Shown here piece after piece: positions 16,574 to 25,158 of a stretch of 64,000 nt of DNA; the first letter of the stretch is position 1, and each line of letters opens with the position of its first letter. The notes beneath the pieces were generated by a model that saw only the letters and a list, made by a program, of their open reading frames with translations, was not told the origin of the DNA and made no database searches. The position numbers and the translations under genes were made by a program. The stretch is taken from positions 1 through 64,000 of the forward strand of contig QFPK01000012.1 in the NCBI GenBank assembly GCA_003248865.1, read 5' to 3'. Origin of the DNA: Sphingomonas sp. (GTDB taxonomy: Bacteria > Pseudomonadota > Alphaproteobacteria > Sphingomonadales > Sphingomonadaceae).

Positions 16574-17544
16574 CGATCCGGGCCGCGCGATCCTCGAGGC
16601 TTTGGATCGTCTGCGCCATTCTGCTTGTTCACTGGGCGCCCGCAAAAGCCGGCGACGGGGATTGTCTGGGCTGGGCGCGCGGCGCGTTTCCGGCGGCGGA
16701 CGCGACCGAGGCAGCGGCTTGGAAGGATCGTGTTTCGGCGCAGCAGCGGAGGACGATAGATTTCAGGACGTCTGCGGCTGCCGGATTTCGCGAACTTGGC
16801 CTTGAGCCCCGGATTTCCGAAGAGCCCTGCCTGGGCGACTGGAACTGCCACGCCCTTCAAACCGCAGAACGTCTCGCCGCGAAAGGGGTGGGCTGGGATG
16901 AATTTCAACAGGCGTGCGGACGGGCGGAGCTGGTCTTTTTCGGGATCGAGCGGGCGGTGGATGTGGCGCGCGATGCCAGCCTTCCCAGAGGCCCGGATCA
17001 GGCGCCCATCGCCGAGCGGTTGCGATACTGGGCGCTGTTCGATCAGATCTGGCGTGGCGCGATGCAGCCGGCGACCGGCAAGGACAAAGCACCACCGCTT
17101 GATGAGCTGGGGCAAACGGCCCTCAGGCTGATGGTGATGCCTCGGATTGATGAGCTTGATCGCGCCCATACCGAGAAGCTGAAGGCCTATGTGCAGCAAT
17201 CCGGGTGGCCCGGGATATCTCAAGTCGGGGAAGGGGCCGCGACCGACGCCTTTCTGATCGTGCAGCATGCCGCGCATGATCCGCTGTTCCAATATCAGGT
17301 GCTGAAGCTGATGCAGCCGATGCTGGCGCAGGGCGATGTCGCACCTCGCCCATATGCCTTTCTCTATGACAGGGTGATGCTGTTTGCGACCGGTCGGCAG
17401 CGATATGGATCGCAGTTCATTTGTCGTGGCGGTGCGTATGAGCTGGCTCCGCTGGAAGACGAAACGAATGTCGAGGATCTGCGCCGCCAGATGGGCTTGC
17501 CCCCTCTGCAGGAGTATCGGGCGATGATGCCCGGCCGCTGCTGA
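16570..17544 (+). CDS. Exported hypothetical protein with no ordinary start codon
   Basis: About 324 codons. The frame opens with a clear signal peptide (RSSRLWIVCAILLVHWAPAKAG) yet has no ATG, GTG or TTG upstream of it in frame. The only candidate is a CTG at 16570, overlapping the preceding stop (CTGA) behind GACGGGGGA. The first GTG lies about 105 codons later (16885) and would lose the signal. The mature part has paired cysteines (EPCLGDWNC) and no recognised domain. Coupling to the flavoprotein gene suggests cotranscription. Alternatively, a sequencing error or frameshift may hide the true start. Confidence 0.6.
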   Translation: MTIRAARSSRLWIVCAILLVHWAPAKAGDGDCLGWARGAFPAADATEAAAWKDRVSAQQRRTIDFRTSAAAGFRELGLEPRISEEPCLGDWNCHALQTAERLAAKGVGWDEFQQACGRAELVFFGIERAVDVARDASLPRGPDQAPIAERLRYWALFDQIWRGAMQPATGKDKAPPLDELGQTALRLMVMPRIDELDRAHTEKLKAYVQQSGWPGISQVGEGAATDAFLIVQHAAHDPLFQYQVLKLMQPMLAQGDVAPRPYAFLYDRVMLFATGRQRYGSQFICRGGAYELAPLEDETNVEDLRRQMGLPPLQEYRAMMPGRC

Positions 17545-17691
17545 ATGCCGAGCAGGCCTTGGGGCTGGCGATTGTGCTAGCATGCGTGACAGCTTGCCGT
17601 GGCGGAAGGCGGGAGTTCGCGTTGACTCTCGCCTCTGCCTTGGCTCATGGGGGTCCGCGCAAATCCTAAGTGACTGGGGAGCGATCTGCCC

Positions 17692-18441
17692 ATGAAAATT
17701 CTCGTGCCCGTGAAGCGGGTGGTTGATGCCAATGTGAAGGTGCGGGTGAAGCCCGACCAGAGCGGCGTTGAACTCGCCAATGTGAAAATGAGCATGAACC
17801 CCTTCGACGAAATCTCCGTCGAGGAAGCCGTGCGCCTGAAAGAGAAAGGCGTGGCGACCGAAGTCGTCGTCGTCTCCATCGGCGTGGCGCAATCGCAGGA
17901 AACGCTGCGTACGGCGCTTGCCATGGGCGCCGACCGCGGCATCCTGGTGACCACCGACGTTGCCACCGAGAGCCTGGCCGTCGCCAAGATCCTGGCGAAG
18001 GTGGTGGCCGAGGAGCAGCCCGGCCTCGTGATCCTGGGCAAGCAGGCGATCGACGACGACGCCAACCAGACCGGCCAGATGCTGGCAGCCCTGCTGGGCT
18101 GGGCGCAGGGCACCTTCGCTTCCAAGGTGGAGCCGAGCGCCGACAAGATTTCGGTGACGCGGGAAATTGACGGCGGCCTTGAAACCGTCGAGCTGAAGCT
18201 GCCGGCGGTGGTGACGACCGACCTTCGCCTGAACGAGCCGCGCTATGCCAGCCTGCCGAACATCATGAAGGCCAAGGCTAAGCCGATCGCGAACAAGACG
18301 CCTGCCGATTATGGCGTGGACGTCACGCCGCGCCTGACGACGCTGAAGGTCACCGAGCCGCCGAAGCGGTCCGCGGGGATCAAGGTGAAGAGTGTCGACG
18401 AACTGATCGAGAAGCTGAAGAGCGCGGGAGCTATCGCATGA
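17692..18441 (+). CDS. etfB: Electron transfer flavoprotein beta subunit
   Basis: 249 residues, full length. MKILVPVKRVVDANVKVR is the usual ETF-beta opening, and VILGKQAIDDDANQTGQMLAALLGW is the AMP-binding signature of the family. With EtfA it forms the FAD-containing heterodimer that accepts electrons from acyl-CoA dehydrogenases and delivers them to ETF-ubiquinone oxidoreductase. A TTGACT at 17622 could belong to its promoter, but no good -10 follows. The stop overlaps the etfA start (ATGA), so the subunits are coupled. Confidence 0.96.
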   Translation: MKILVPVKRVVDANVKVRVKPDQSGVELANVKMSMNPFDEISVEEAVRLKEKGVATEVVVVSIGVAQSQETLRTALAMGADRGILVTTDVATESLAVAKILAKVVAEEQPGLVILGKQAIDDDANQTGQMLAALLGWAQGTFASKVEPSADKISVTREIDGGLETVELKLPAVVTTDLRLNEPRYASLPNIMKAKAKPIANKTPADYGVDVTPRLTTLKVTEPPKRSAGIKVKSVDELIEKLKSAGAIA

Positions 18442-19382
18442 GCGTGCTGGTTTTTGCCGAACATGACAATGCGTTGCTGAAGGATGCGACGCTGAACGCG
18501 GTGACCGCCGCGAAGGCGCTGGCCGGCTTTGCCGGTGGCGAGGTGCATGTGCTGGTTGCGGGCAAGGGCGCGCAGGCCGTGGCTGACGCCGCCGCGAAGA
18601 TCGACGGCGTGTCCAAGGTGCTGCTGGCCGACGATGCCGCCTATGGCGACGCGCTGGCTGAGAATGTCGCGCCGCTGGTGGCTGGCCTGCTGGCCAATTA
18701 TGATGCGTTCGTGGCCCCGGCCACGTCGCGCGGGAAGAATATCGCCCCGCGCGTGGCGGCCCTGGCCGATGTGGCGCAGATCTCTGAAATCCTGTCTGTG
18801 GAAGCGGCCGACACCTTCACCCGGCCGATCTATGCCGGCAACGCCATCGCCACCGTGAAGTCGGCCGATGCGAAGAAGGTGATCACCGTGCGCGGCACCG
18901 CCTTTCCGAAGGCGGCGGCGGGCGGCGGGTCCGCTTCGGTTGAAGCTGTTTCGGGCAGCGGTGACGCCGGGCTTTCCACCTTTAAGGGCGCGGAGCTGAC
19001 GGTGTCGGCACGGCCGGAACTGACGGGTGCGAAGATCATCGTTTCGGGCGGCCGTGCGCTGGGTTCGGGCGAAGCCTTCACCCAATATATCGATCCGCTG
19101 GCCGACAAGCTGGGCGCCGCCGTGGGCGCGTCGCGCGCGGCGGTCGACGCGGGCTATGTGCCGAACGATTATCAGGTCGGCCAGACCGGCAAGATCGTCG
19201 CGCCGGAACTGTATGTGGCGATCGGCATTTCGGGCGCCATCCAGCATCTGGCAGGCATGAAGGATTCCAAGGTGATCGTGGCGATCAACAAGGATGAGGA
19301 GGCCCCCATCTTCCAGGTGGCGGACTATGGCCTTGTCGGCGACCTGTTCACGCTGGTGCCGGAGCTGACTTCCAAGCTCTGA
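18438..19382 (+). CDS. etfA: Electron transfer flavoprotein alpha subunit
   Basis: 314 residues. The C-terminal FAD domain is intact: IIVSGGRALGSGE, LGAAVGASRAAVDAGYVPNDYQVGQTG, then ISGAIQHLAGMKDSKVIVAINKDEEAPIFQVADYG split across the signature. It binds the FAD that shuttles electrons from beta-oxidation dehydrogenases to the quinone pool. It is followed 30 bases later by a strong hairpin terminator. Confidence 0.96.
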   Translation: MSVLVFAEHDNALLKDATLNAVTAAKALAGFAGGEVHVLVAGKGAQAVADAAAKIDGVSKVLLADDAAYGDALAENVAPLVAGLLANYDAFVAPATSRGKNIAPRVAALADVAQISEILSVEAADTFTRPIYAGNAIATVKSADAKKVITVRGTAFPKAAAGGGSASVEAVSGSGDAGLSTFKGAELTVSARPELTGAKIIVSGGRALGSGEAFTQYIDPLADKLGAAVGASRAAVDAGYVPNDYQVGQTGKIVAPELYVAIGISGAIQHLAGMKDSKVIVAINKDEEAPIFQVADYGLVGDLFTLVPELTSKL

Positions 19383-19412
19383 GGCCATCGACGGCTGACG
19401 CCGGATGACATA

Positions 19413-19446
19413 GGCTCCCCCGGAAAACAATCCGGGGGAGCCTTTT
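19413..19446 (+). terminator. Rho-independent terminator after etfBA, overlapping the next gene's ribosome site
   Basis: A perfect 11-bp stem GGCTCCCCCGG / CCGGGGGAGCC with an AAAACAAT loop is followed by TTTT. The right arm contains the GGGGGAG that serves as the ribosome site for the ATG at 19448, so the hairpin both ends etfBA transcription and could mask that site in read-through RNA. Confidence 0.8.
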
Positions 19447-19447
19447 C

Positions 19448-20470
19448 ATGTCTGGCACGGTTCTTGTGACTGGGGCGTCCGGCTATATCGCCGGTTTCGC
19501 CATCCGGCAGCTGTTGGCCGAGGGTTGGCAGGTGCAGGGCACGATTCGCCACCTGTCTCGCGCGGAGGAGGTGCGTGCGACGCTGGGGGTGACGGCCGCC
19601 GAACTGCCGCTGTTCGCGGCCGATCTGCTGAGCGACGATGGCTGGGCCGAGGCCATGGCCGGTTGCAGCCATCTGCTGCATGTCGCCTCGCCGGTTCCCT
19701 CCACCGTGCCGACGCATGATGACGAGCTGATCGTGCCCGCGCGGGACGGGGCGCTGCGGGCGCTGAAGGCCGCAGCGGCAGCGGGCGTGAAGCGGGTGGT
19801 GCTGACGAGCAGCGTGGCGGCCATCACCTATGGCCATGGCAAGCTGGTGGACAGGGTCTATACCGAGACCGACTGGTCCGATGTGAATTCGCCCGCGACG
19901 GGCGCCTATGCCAAATCCAAGACCATCGCAGAGCGCGCCGCACGCGACTGGGTGGCGGCGAATGGCAAGGGACTGGAATTCGCCACCATCAATCCGGGCA
20001 TGGTGGTCGGGCCGGTGCTGGGGCCGGATTTCTCCACTTCGCTGGAGGTGGTCAGGCGCCTGGTCAATGGCGCGATGCCCGGCCTGCCCCGGCTGGGCTT
20101 CTCCATTGTGGATGTGCGCGATGTCGCCGACGCCCATGTGAAGGCGCTGACGGCGCCGGAGATCGATGGGGAGCGCTTCATCGTGGCGGGAGACAGCTTC
20201 CTGTGGCTGGACGAGATCGCCGCCATCCTGAAGGCGCGACTGGGGCCGCGCGCGGCCAAGGTGCCGACGCGCGCGCTGCCCGACATGTTCGTGCGCGTGG
20301 CTGCCCTGTTCAACCCGCCGCTGAAGCTGATCCTTTCCGAACTGGGGCGGCACCGGGCGCTGAGTTCCGCGCATGTGAAGGAGCGGCTGGGCATCCGCTT
20401 CCGCCCCGCCGAGGACAGTCTGGCGGAGGCTGCGAACAGCCTGATTGACGCAGGGATTGTGAAGGTCTGA
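19448..20470 (+). CDS. NAD-dependent epimerase/dehydratase, dihydroflavonol-4-reductase-like
   Basis: 340 residues of the extended short-chain dehydrogenase type. TGASGYIAG is the N-terminal dinucleotide-binding motif. HVASPVPST, the catalytic Ser (VVLTSSVAAI) and YAKSK (Tyr, Lys) complete the active site, and INPGMVVGPVLG is typical of dihydroflavonol-reductase-like members. It probably reduces a ketone or aldehyde with NAD(P)H in the cytoplasm; the substrate is unknown. The ribosome site lies within the preceding terminator stem. Confidence 0.85.
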   Translation: MSGTVLVTGASGYIAGFAIRQLLAEGWQVQGTIRHLSRAEEVRATLGVTAAELPLFAADLLSDDGWAEAMAGCSHLLHVASPVPSTVPTHDDELIVPARDGALRALKAAAAAGVKRVVLTSSVAAITYGHGKLVDRVYTETDWSDVNSPATGAYAKSKTIAERAARDWVAANGKGLEFATINPGMVVGPVLGPDFSTSLEVVRRLVNGAMPGLPRLGFSIVDVRDVADAHVKALTAPEIDGERFIVAGDSFLWLDEIAAILKARLGPRAAKVPTRALPDMFVRVAALFNPPLKLILSELGRHRALSSAHVKERLGIRFRPAEDSLAEAANSLIDAGIVKV

Positions 20471-20515
20471 GTCGAGCGCTAACCCGCCTTTCGCAAGCGG
20501 TGAAAGGATGCGCGC

Positions 20516-21376
20516 ATGAAGGTTGGTGTGATCGGGGCCGGTATCATGGGATCGGGCATCGCCCAGGTCGCGGCGGCGGCCGGACATTCGGTCGTTCTTT
20601 CCGACATCGCGCAGGACCGGGCCGACAAGGGCAAGACCGGAATCGCGAAGCAGCTGGACCGGCTGGTGGCCAAGGGCACGCTGGAAGCGGCTGCGGCCGA
20701 GGCCACGCTGGCCCGCATCACGCCGGTGGGTGACACGGCCGCCCTGTCGGACGCGGATTTCGTGATCGAGGCCGCGACCGAGGGCGAGGAGCTGAAGAAG
20801 AAGATCTTCGCCGGGCTGAAACTGGCGCCGCACACCGTGCTGGCCAGCAACACCTCCTCCATCTCCATCACCTGGCTGGGGGCCGCGACTGATCGGCCGG
20901 ACCGCTTCCTGGGGCTGCATTTCTTCAACCCGGTGCCGGTGATGAAGCTGGTGGAGATCATCCCCGGCCTCGCCACGTCTGACGAGACCCGCACCATCGC
21001 GCGCGACTTCATCGCCACGCTGGGCAAGACCCCGATCGTGTCGGAAGACAGCCCCAGCTTCATCGTGAACCGGGTGCTGTGCCCCATGCTGAACGAGGCG
21101 ATCTTCGCGCTGGGCGAAGGCGTGGGCAGCGTGGAGGATATCGACACCGGTCTGAAGCTGGGCGCCAACCACCCGATGGGCCCGCTGACGCTGGCGGACT
21201 TCGTGGGGCTGGATACGCTGCTGGCCATCATGCATGTGATGCAGAAGGCCACCGGTGACCCGAAGTATCGCCCCGCGCCGCTGCTGACGAAATATGTGGA
21301 AGCCGGCTGGTACGGCCGCAAATCCGGCCGGGGCTTCTATGATTATTCGGGGGAGAAGCCGGTTCCCACCCGCTGA
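20516..21376 (+). CDS. 3-hydroxybutyryl/3-hydroxyacyl-CoA dehydrogenase
   Basis: 286 residues, the usual length. GVIGAGIMGSGIAQVAAAAGH binds NAD. ASNTSSISIT, LGLHFFNPVPVMKLVEII (with the catalytic His) and VNRVLCPMLNEA follow, and the C-terminal domain ends in GRKSGRGFYDY. It oxidises (S)-3-hydroxyacyl-CoA to 3-ketoacyl-CoA. AAGGATG precedes the ATG. Its position behind etfBA fits a fatty acid or branched-chain oxidation set. Confidence 0.95.
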   Translation: MKVGVIGAGIMGSGIAQVAAAAGHSVVLSDIAQDRADKGKTGIAKQLDRLVAKGTLEAAAAEATLARITPVGDTAALSDADFVIEAATEGEELKKKIFAGLKLAPHTVLASNTSSISITWLGAATDRPDRFLGLHFFNPVPVMKLVEIIPGLATSDETRTIARDFIATLGKTPIVSEDSPSFIVNRVLCPMLNEAIFALGEGVGSVEDIDTGLKLGANHPMGPLTLADFVGLDTLLAIMHVMQKATGDPKYRPAPLLTKYVEAGWYGRKSGRGFYDYSGEKPVPTR

Positions 21377-21403
21377 TACTGGCCTGGCCAAGGAGGATTT
21401 CGC

Positions 21404-21808
21404 ATGCTCAGAACCGTTCTTCCCCTTTCCGCGCTGATGCTGCTGGCCAGCTGTGCCAACAGCAACAACGATGCCGCCAATCGCACCGTCTGGGTGGCGG
21501 ACGGCCCGCCCGTGAACTGCATCAACCGCAGTCAGGTGCGCAGCTTCCGCGTGATCGACGACCGCACCATCGATTTCGAACGCAACCGCAACCAGGCCTG
21601 GCGCAATAACCTGCCCATGCGCTGCAGCGGCCTGACCTTCGGGCAGGCGATCCAGGTGAACAGCCGCACCAGCCAGATCTGCAGCTTCGACAGCATCACG
21701 CCCCGGTCCATGGGAAGCGGCCCCAACGCCATGCGCTGCCAGCTGGGCCAGTTCCAGCCGATGAAGCGCGTGCCGGTGCCGGAAGCCCCGCCGGCGAGCA
21801 ACGGGTGA
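21404..21808 (+). CDS. DUF6491-type lipoprotein
   Basis: 134 residues with a textbook AGGAGG ribosome site. The signal ends in a lipobox (LLASC, Cys17), so the mature protein is lipid-anchored. The rest contains the DUF6491 pattern: an early cysteine with CINRSQVRSFRVIDDRTIDF, a basic stretch and MRCSGLTFG, then later cysteines. Such small proteins are common in Sphingomonadales; the function is unknown. A very strong hairpin follows the stop. Confidence 0.75.
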   Translation: MLRTVLPLSALMLLASCANSNNDAANRTVWVADGPPVNCINRSQVRSFRVIDDRTIDFERNRNQAWRNNLPMRCSGLTFGQAIQVNSRTSQICSFDSITPRSMGSGPNAMRCQLGQFQPMKRVPVPEAPPASNG

Positions 21809-21829
21809 GGGAAGGGCAGGGGGCCTTGC

Positions 21830-21876
21830 CCCCTGCACCCCGCAAGGGGCGTCACGCCCCTTGCGGGGTGCAGGGG
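21830..21876. terminator. 22-bp perfect hairpin between convergent genes
   Basis: The left arm 21830-21851 and right arm 21855-21876 pair without mismatch around a TCA loop. There is no T-run on either side. It lies between the ends of the DUF6491 gene and rbfA, and is followed by GGGGCAGAGCCCC, a core shared with the composite repeats further on. It probably protects or ends both converging transcripts. Confidence 0.6.
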
Positions 21877-21901
21877 CAGAGCCCCTGCGTTCACCTGCCC
21901 G

Positions 21902-22330
21902 TCACTCGTCGTCGGTGATTTTCGGCGGGGCTTTGTCTTCCAGGTCGCGGGCGACCCGGGGGGAACGGAGCAGAGCGTCGATGCGGGCTGCTTCGGCGTA
22001 GCTGTCGTCCACCTTGAAGTGGATGTCGGCTGCATATTTGGTGTTCACGCGGCGGGCCAGTTCGCCCTTCAGCTGGCGGGCGTGGCTGTTGAGGGCGCGG
22101 AGAACGGCGTCCTGATCGGCATCGGTAGCGCCGACGGGCATGATGTAGGCGGTGGCGTGGCGCAGATCCGGCGAGACGCGCACTTCGGAGACGGAGACGA
22201 TGTGCTTGTCCAGCACATCGTCCCTGATGTCTCCGCGTGCGAGCACGTCGGCCAGCACATGGCGCATGGCCTCACCCACCTTCAGCGTGCGGACGGAGCG
22301 GCCTTCCGAGGTGGAGCTTCCGCGCTTCAC
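21902..22330 (-). CDS. rbfA: Ribosome-binding factor A
   Basis: 142 residues from a GTG that overlaps the infB stop (GTGA). Conserved features include MRHVLADVLARGDI, VSVSEVRVSPDLRHATAYI and LKGELARRVNTKYAADI with DDSYAEAARIDALL. RbfA is a KH-like protein that helps mature the 30S subunit 5' region of 16S rRNA and cold adaptation. It is the last gene of the rimP-nusA-ylxR-infB-rbfA operon. Confidence 0.95.
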   Translation of the reverse strand: MKRGSSTSEGRSVRTLKVGEAMRHVLADVLARGDIRDDVLDKHIVSVSEVRVSPDLRHATAYIMPVGATDADQDAVLRALNSHARQLKGELARRVNTKYAADIHFKVDDSYAEAARIDALLRSPRVARDLEDKAPPKITDDE

Positions 22331-25158
22331 AGTTGGCGCAGACGCTCTTCGATCTCGAAGGTTTCGATCATGTCGCCCTGCTGGATGTCCTGGAAGTTCT
22401 CCAGGCCGATGCCGCATTCATAGCCCTTTTCGACCTGCGTGACGTCGTCCTTGAAGCGACGCAGCGAGGCGATGGAGCCATTGTAGACGATGACATCGTC
22501 GCGAAGGACGCGCGCCTTGAGGTTGCGCTTGATATAGCCTTCGGTGACGAGGCAGCCGGCTGCCTTGCCGAACTTGCCGGCCTGGAACACTTCGCGGACT
22601 TCGGCACGGCCGACGACATTCTCGAAATATTCCGGCCCAAGCTTGCCGGCCATCCCGGCCTTCACTTCATCGATCAGGTCGTAGATGACATCGTAATATT
22701 TCAGCGGCACGCCGCCGGCATGGGCTGCCTCACGGGCCTTGGCATTGGCGCGCACGTTGAAGCCGATGATCAGCGCGCCCGAAGCCCGGGCCAGCGTGAC
22801 GTCGGATTCGGTGATGGCACCCACGCCGGAGTGCAGGACGCGCACCTTGATCTCGTCGGTGGAGAGCTTGTTGAGCGCCGAGACGATGGCTTCGGTGGAA
22901 CCGTGCACATCGGCCTTGACGACGACGGGGAATTCCATCGCCTTCTTCTCAGCGAGGCCGGCGAACATGCTTTCGAGGCTGGCGGGGGCCGCCGTGGTGC
23001 GCTTGGTGAGCGCGACCTGCTGGCGGTAATCCGCGACTTCGCGGGCCCGGGCCTCGTTCTCCACAACGGAGAGGATGTCGCCCGCCTGCGGCACGCCGGA
23101 GAGGCCGAGGACCTCGACCGGCATGGAGGGGCCGGCTTCCTTGATGGTCTGGCCCTTGTCGTTGACGAGGGCGCGGACCTTGCCCCACTCCACGCCGACG
23201 ACGAAGATGTCGCCGGTGCGCAGCGTGCCGCGCTTCACCAGCACGGTGGCCAGCGGGCCGCGGCCCTTGTCCAGCTTGGCTTCCACCACAATGCCTTCGG
23301 CCATCCGGTCCGGATTGGCCGTCAGCTCCATGATCTCCGCCTGCAGCAGGATCTTGTCGGTCAGCTCGTCGAGGCCGGTGCGCTTCAGCGCGGAGACCTC
23401 CACGTCCTGCACTTCGCCGCCCATTTCCTCGACCTGGATGTCGTGCTGGAGCAGTTCGGTGCGCACGCGGTTCGCGTCTGCGCCGGGCTTGTCCATCTTG
23501 TTGATGGCGACGATCATGGGAACGCCTGCGGCCTTCACATGGTTGATGGCTTCGATCGTCTGCGGCTTGATGCCGTCATCCGCCGCGACCACCAGCACCA
23601 CGATGTCCGTCGCCTGCGCGCCGCGGGCGCGCATTTCGGTGAAGGCTTCGTGGCCCGGCGTATCGAGGAAGCTGATCTTGTCGCCGCTCTTCAGCGTGAC
23701 CTGATAGGCGCCCATGTGTTGGGTGATGCCGCCGGCTTCGCCCTTCACCACATCGGTGCCGCGCAGGGCATCGAGCAGCGAGGTCTTGCCGTGATCGACA
23801 TGGCCCATGATGGTGACGACGGGGGGACGCGTCTTCAGCGTCTCGTCCGCGTCCGCCTCGCCCTCCAGGCCGATTTCGACGTCGCTGTCGGACACGCGCT
23901 TGATGGTGTGACCGAATTCGGTGACCAGCAGTTCGGCGGTGTCCTGGTCGATGAACTCGTTCATCGTGGTGGGCATGCCCATCTTGAACAGGGCCTTCAC
24001 CAGATCCGCGCCGCGTTCGGCCATACGGTTGGAGAGTTCCTGCACCGTGATGGCTTCCGGCACCTGCACTTCGCGGCTGGTGCGCGCCTGGGCAGCAGCA
24101 CCGCCGCCATGGGCGGAGCGCTTCTGCTTTTCATTGGCGCGGCGCAGCGAAGCGAGCGAGCGCGAACGCACGCCGTCTTCGTCGCCCAGCGCACGGTTGA
24201 TGGTGAGCTTGCCCGAGCGACGCTCGTCGCTGCGGCTGCGCGACGGCTTGGCGGGTTCGGGCGGACGGCGCACGGGGCCGCCACGGCCGGAGAGGGTGTT
24301 GCGCGGACGATCCTCGTCCTCCGTCTCTGCCGCAGGCGGCGGGGGCGGCGGCGCTTCGGCGGCGCGCTTGGCTTCCTCGGCCGCGCGGGCGGCTTCCTCG
24401 GCTTCCAGGCGGGCTTTTTCCTCCAGCCGCGCGGCTTCGGCTTCGGCCGCTTCGGTGCGCTCGCGATCCTCGCGGATGCGGACTTCCTCGGCGCGCTGCA
24501 GCCGCTCTTCCTCGGCGAGGCGCATCATAAGCTGGGTGCGCTCGCGCGGGGTCAGCTTCGGATTCTGCAGGGCCTTCTGCACGGCCGTCAGCTCGGGCTT
24601 CTGCGGCGCGGGCTTGGGGGCGGGTGCCGGGGCGGGCTTGGGCGTGGCCACCACCGGTGCAGGCGCGGGCTTGGGTGCTTCGACAACCGGCGCAGGCTCG
24701 GGCGCCGCGACGGCGGCGGGCTCAGGGGTGGGCTCGGGCGCAGGTTCGACAGCGGCTTCCACGACAGGCGCGGGCTCAGGCTCGGGGGCCTCGGCTTCGG
24801 GCTCCTTCGCGGCGGGCTTCGCCGGTTCGGCCTTCTGCACGGGCTCGTCCTTCACCACCACGAAGGGCGGCGGCGGGGCAACCGGCATCTGCGGCTGAGC
24901 CGGCACGGGCGCGGGCGCTTCGGGCTGCACCGGCGCTTCAGCGGCCGGGGCTTCCACGAGCACGTCTTCCAGCTCCGCCTCATCCTGTGCGGGGGCGGGA
25001 TCTCCGGGCTTGCGGAACACCCGGGCCTTCTTCGTTTCCACGACGACCTTGTGCGTGCGGCCGTGGCTGAAGCTTTGCTTCACCTGGCTCACTTCAGTCG
25101 TGCGTTTTACGCCGAGTTGCGGCCGGAGGCCCAGCTTCGGCTTTTCGTCTTCGCTCAT
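22327..25158 (-). CDS. infB: Translation initiation factor IF-2
   Basis: 943 residues. The N-terminal half (about 40-400) is low-complexity, alternating Pro/Ala/Glu and Arg/Glu-rich, the long alphaproteobacterial linker. The GTPase domain has GHVDHGKTSLLDALR (G1), DTPGHEAF (G3) and NKMDKPGAD (G4), followed by beta-barrel and C-terminal fMet-tRNA-binding domains ending in IQQGDMIETFEIEERLRQL. It places initiator tRNA on the 30S subunit and promotes subunit joining. It overlaps the ylxR-type gene by four bases. Confidence 0.97.
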   Translation of the reverse strand: MSEDEKPKLGLRPQLGVKRTTEVSQVKQSFSHGRTHKVVVETKKARVFRKPGDPAPAQDEAELEDVLVEAPAAEAPVQPEAPAPVPAQPQMPVAPPPPFVVVKDEPVQKAEPAKPAAKEPEAEAPEPEPAPVVEAAVEPAPEPTPEPAAVAAPEPAPVVEAPKPAPAPVVATPKPAPAPAPKPAPQKPELTAVQKALQNPKLTPRERTQLMMRLAEEERLQRAEEVRIREDRERTEAAEAEAARLEEKARLEAEEAARAAEEAKRAAEAPPPPPPAAETEDEDRPRNTLSGRGGPVRRPPEPAKPSRSRSDERRSGKLTINRALGDEDGVRSRSLASLRRANEKQKRSAHGGGAAAQARTSREVQVPEAITVQELSNRMAERGADLVKALFKMGMPTTMNEFIDQDTAELLVTEFGHTIKRVSDSDVEIGLEGEADADETLKTRPPVVTIMGHVDHGKTSLLDALRGTDVVKGEAGGITQHMGAYQVTLKSGDKISFLDTPGHEAFTEMRARGAQATDIVVLVVAADDGIKPQTIEAINHVKAAGVPMIVAINKMDKPGADANRVRTELLQHDIQVEEMGGEVQDVEVSALKRTGLDELTDKILLQAEIMELTANPDRMAEGIVVEAKLDKGRGPLATVLVKRGTLRTGDIFVVGVEWGKVRALVNDKGQTIKEAGPSMPVEVLGLSGVPQAGDILSVVENEARAREVADYRQQVALTKRTTAAPASLESMFAGLAEKKAMEFPVVVKADVHGSTEAIVSALNKLSTDEIKVRVLHSGVGAITESDVTLARASGALIIGFNVRANAKAREAAHAGGVPLKYYDVIYDLIDEVKAGMAGKLGPEYFENVVGRAEVREVFQAGKFGKAAGCLVTEGYIKRNLKARVLRDDVIVYNGSIASLRRFKDDVTQVEKGYECGIGLENFQDIQQGDMIETFEIEERLRQL

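Noticed and set aside
17622..17650. TTGACT as an etfB promoter
   Set aside because: The sequence at the proper distance (TCATGG) is a poor -10; it is kept only as a remark in the gene entry.
19325..21838. A minus-strand frame of about 840 codons opposite the reductase and hydroxyacyl-CoA dehydrogenase genes
   Set aside because: Antisense to two clear enzymes; composition is His/Gln/Arg-rich and unlike a folded protein.
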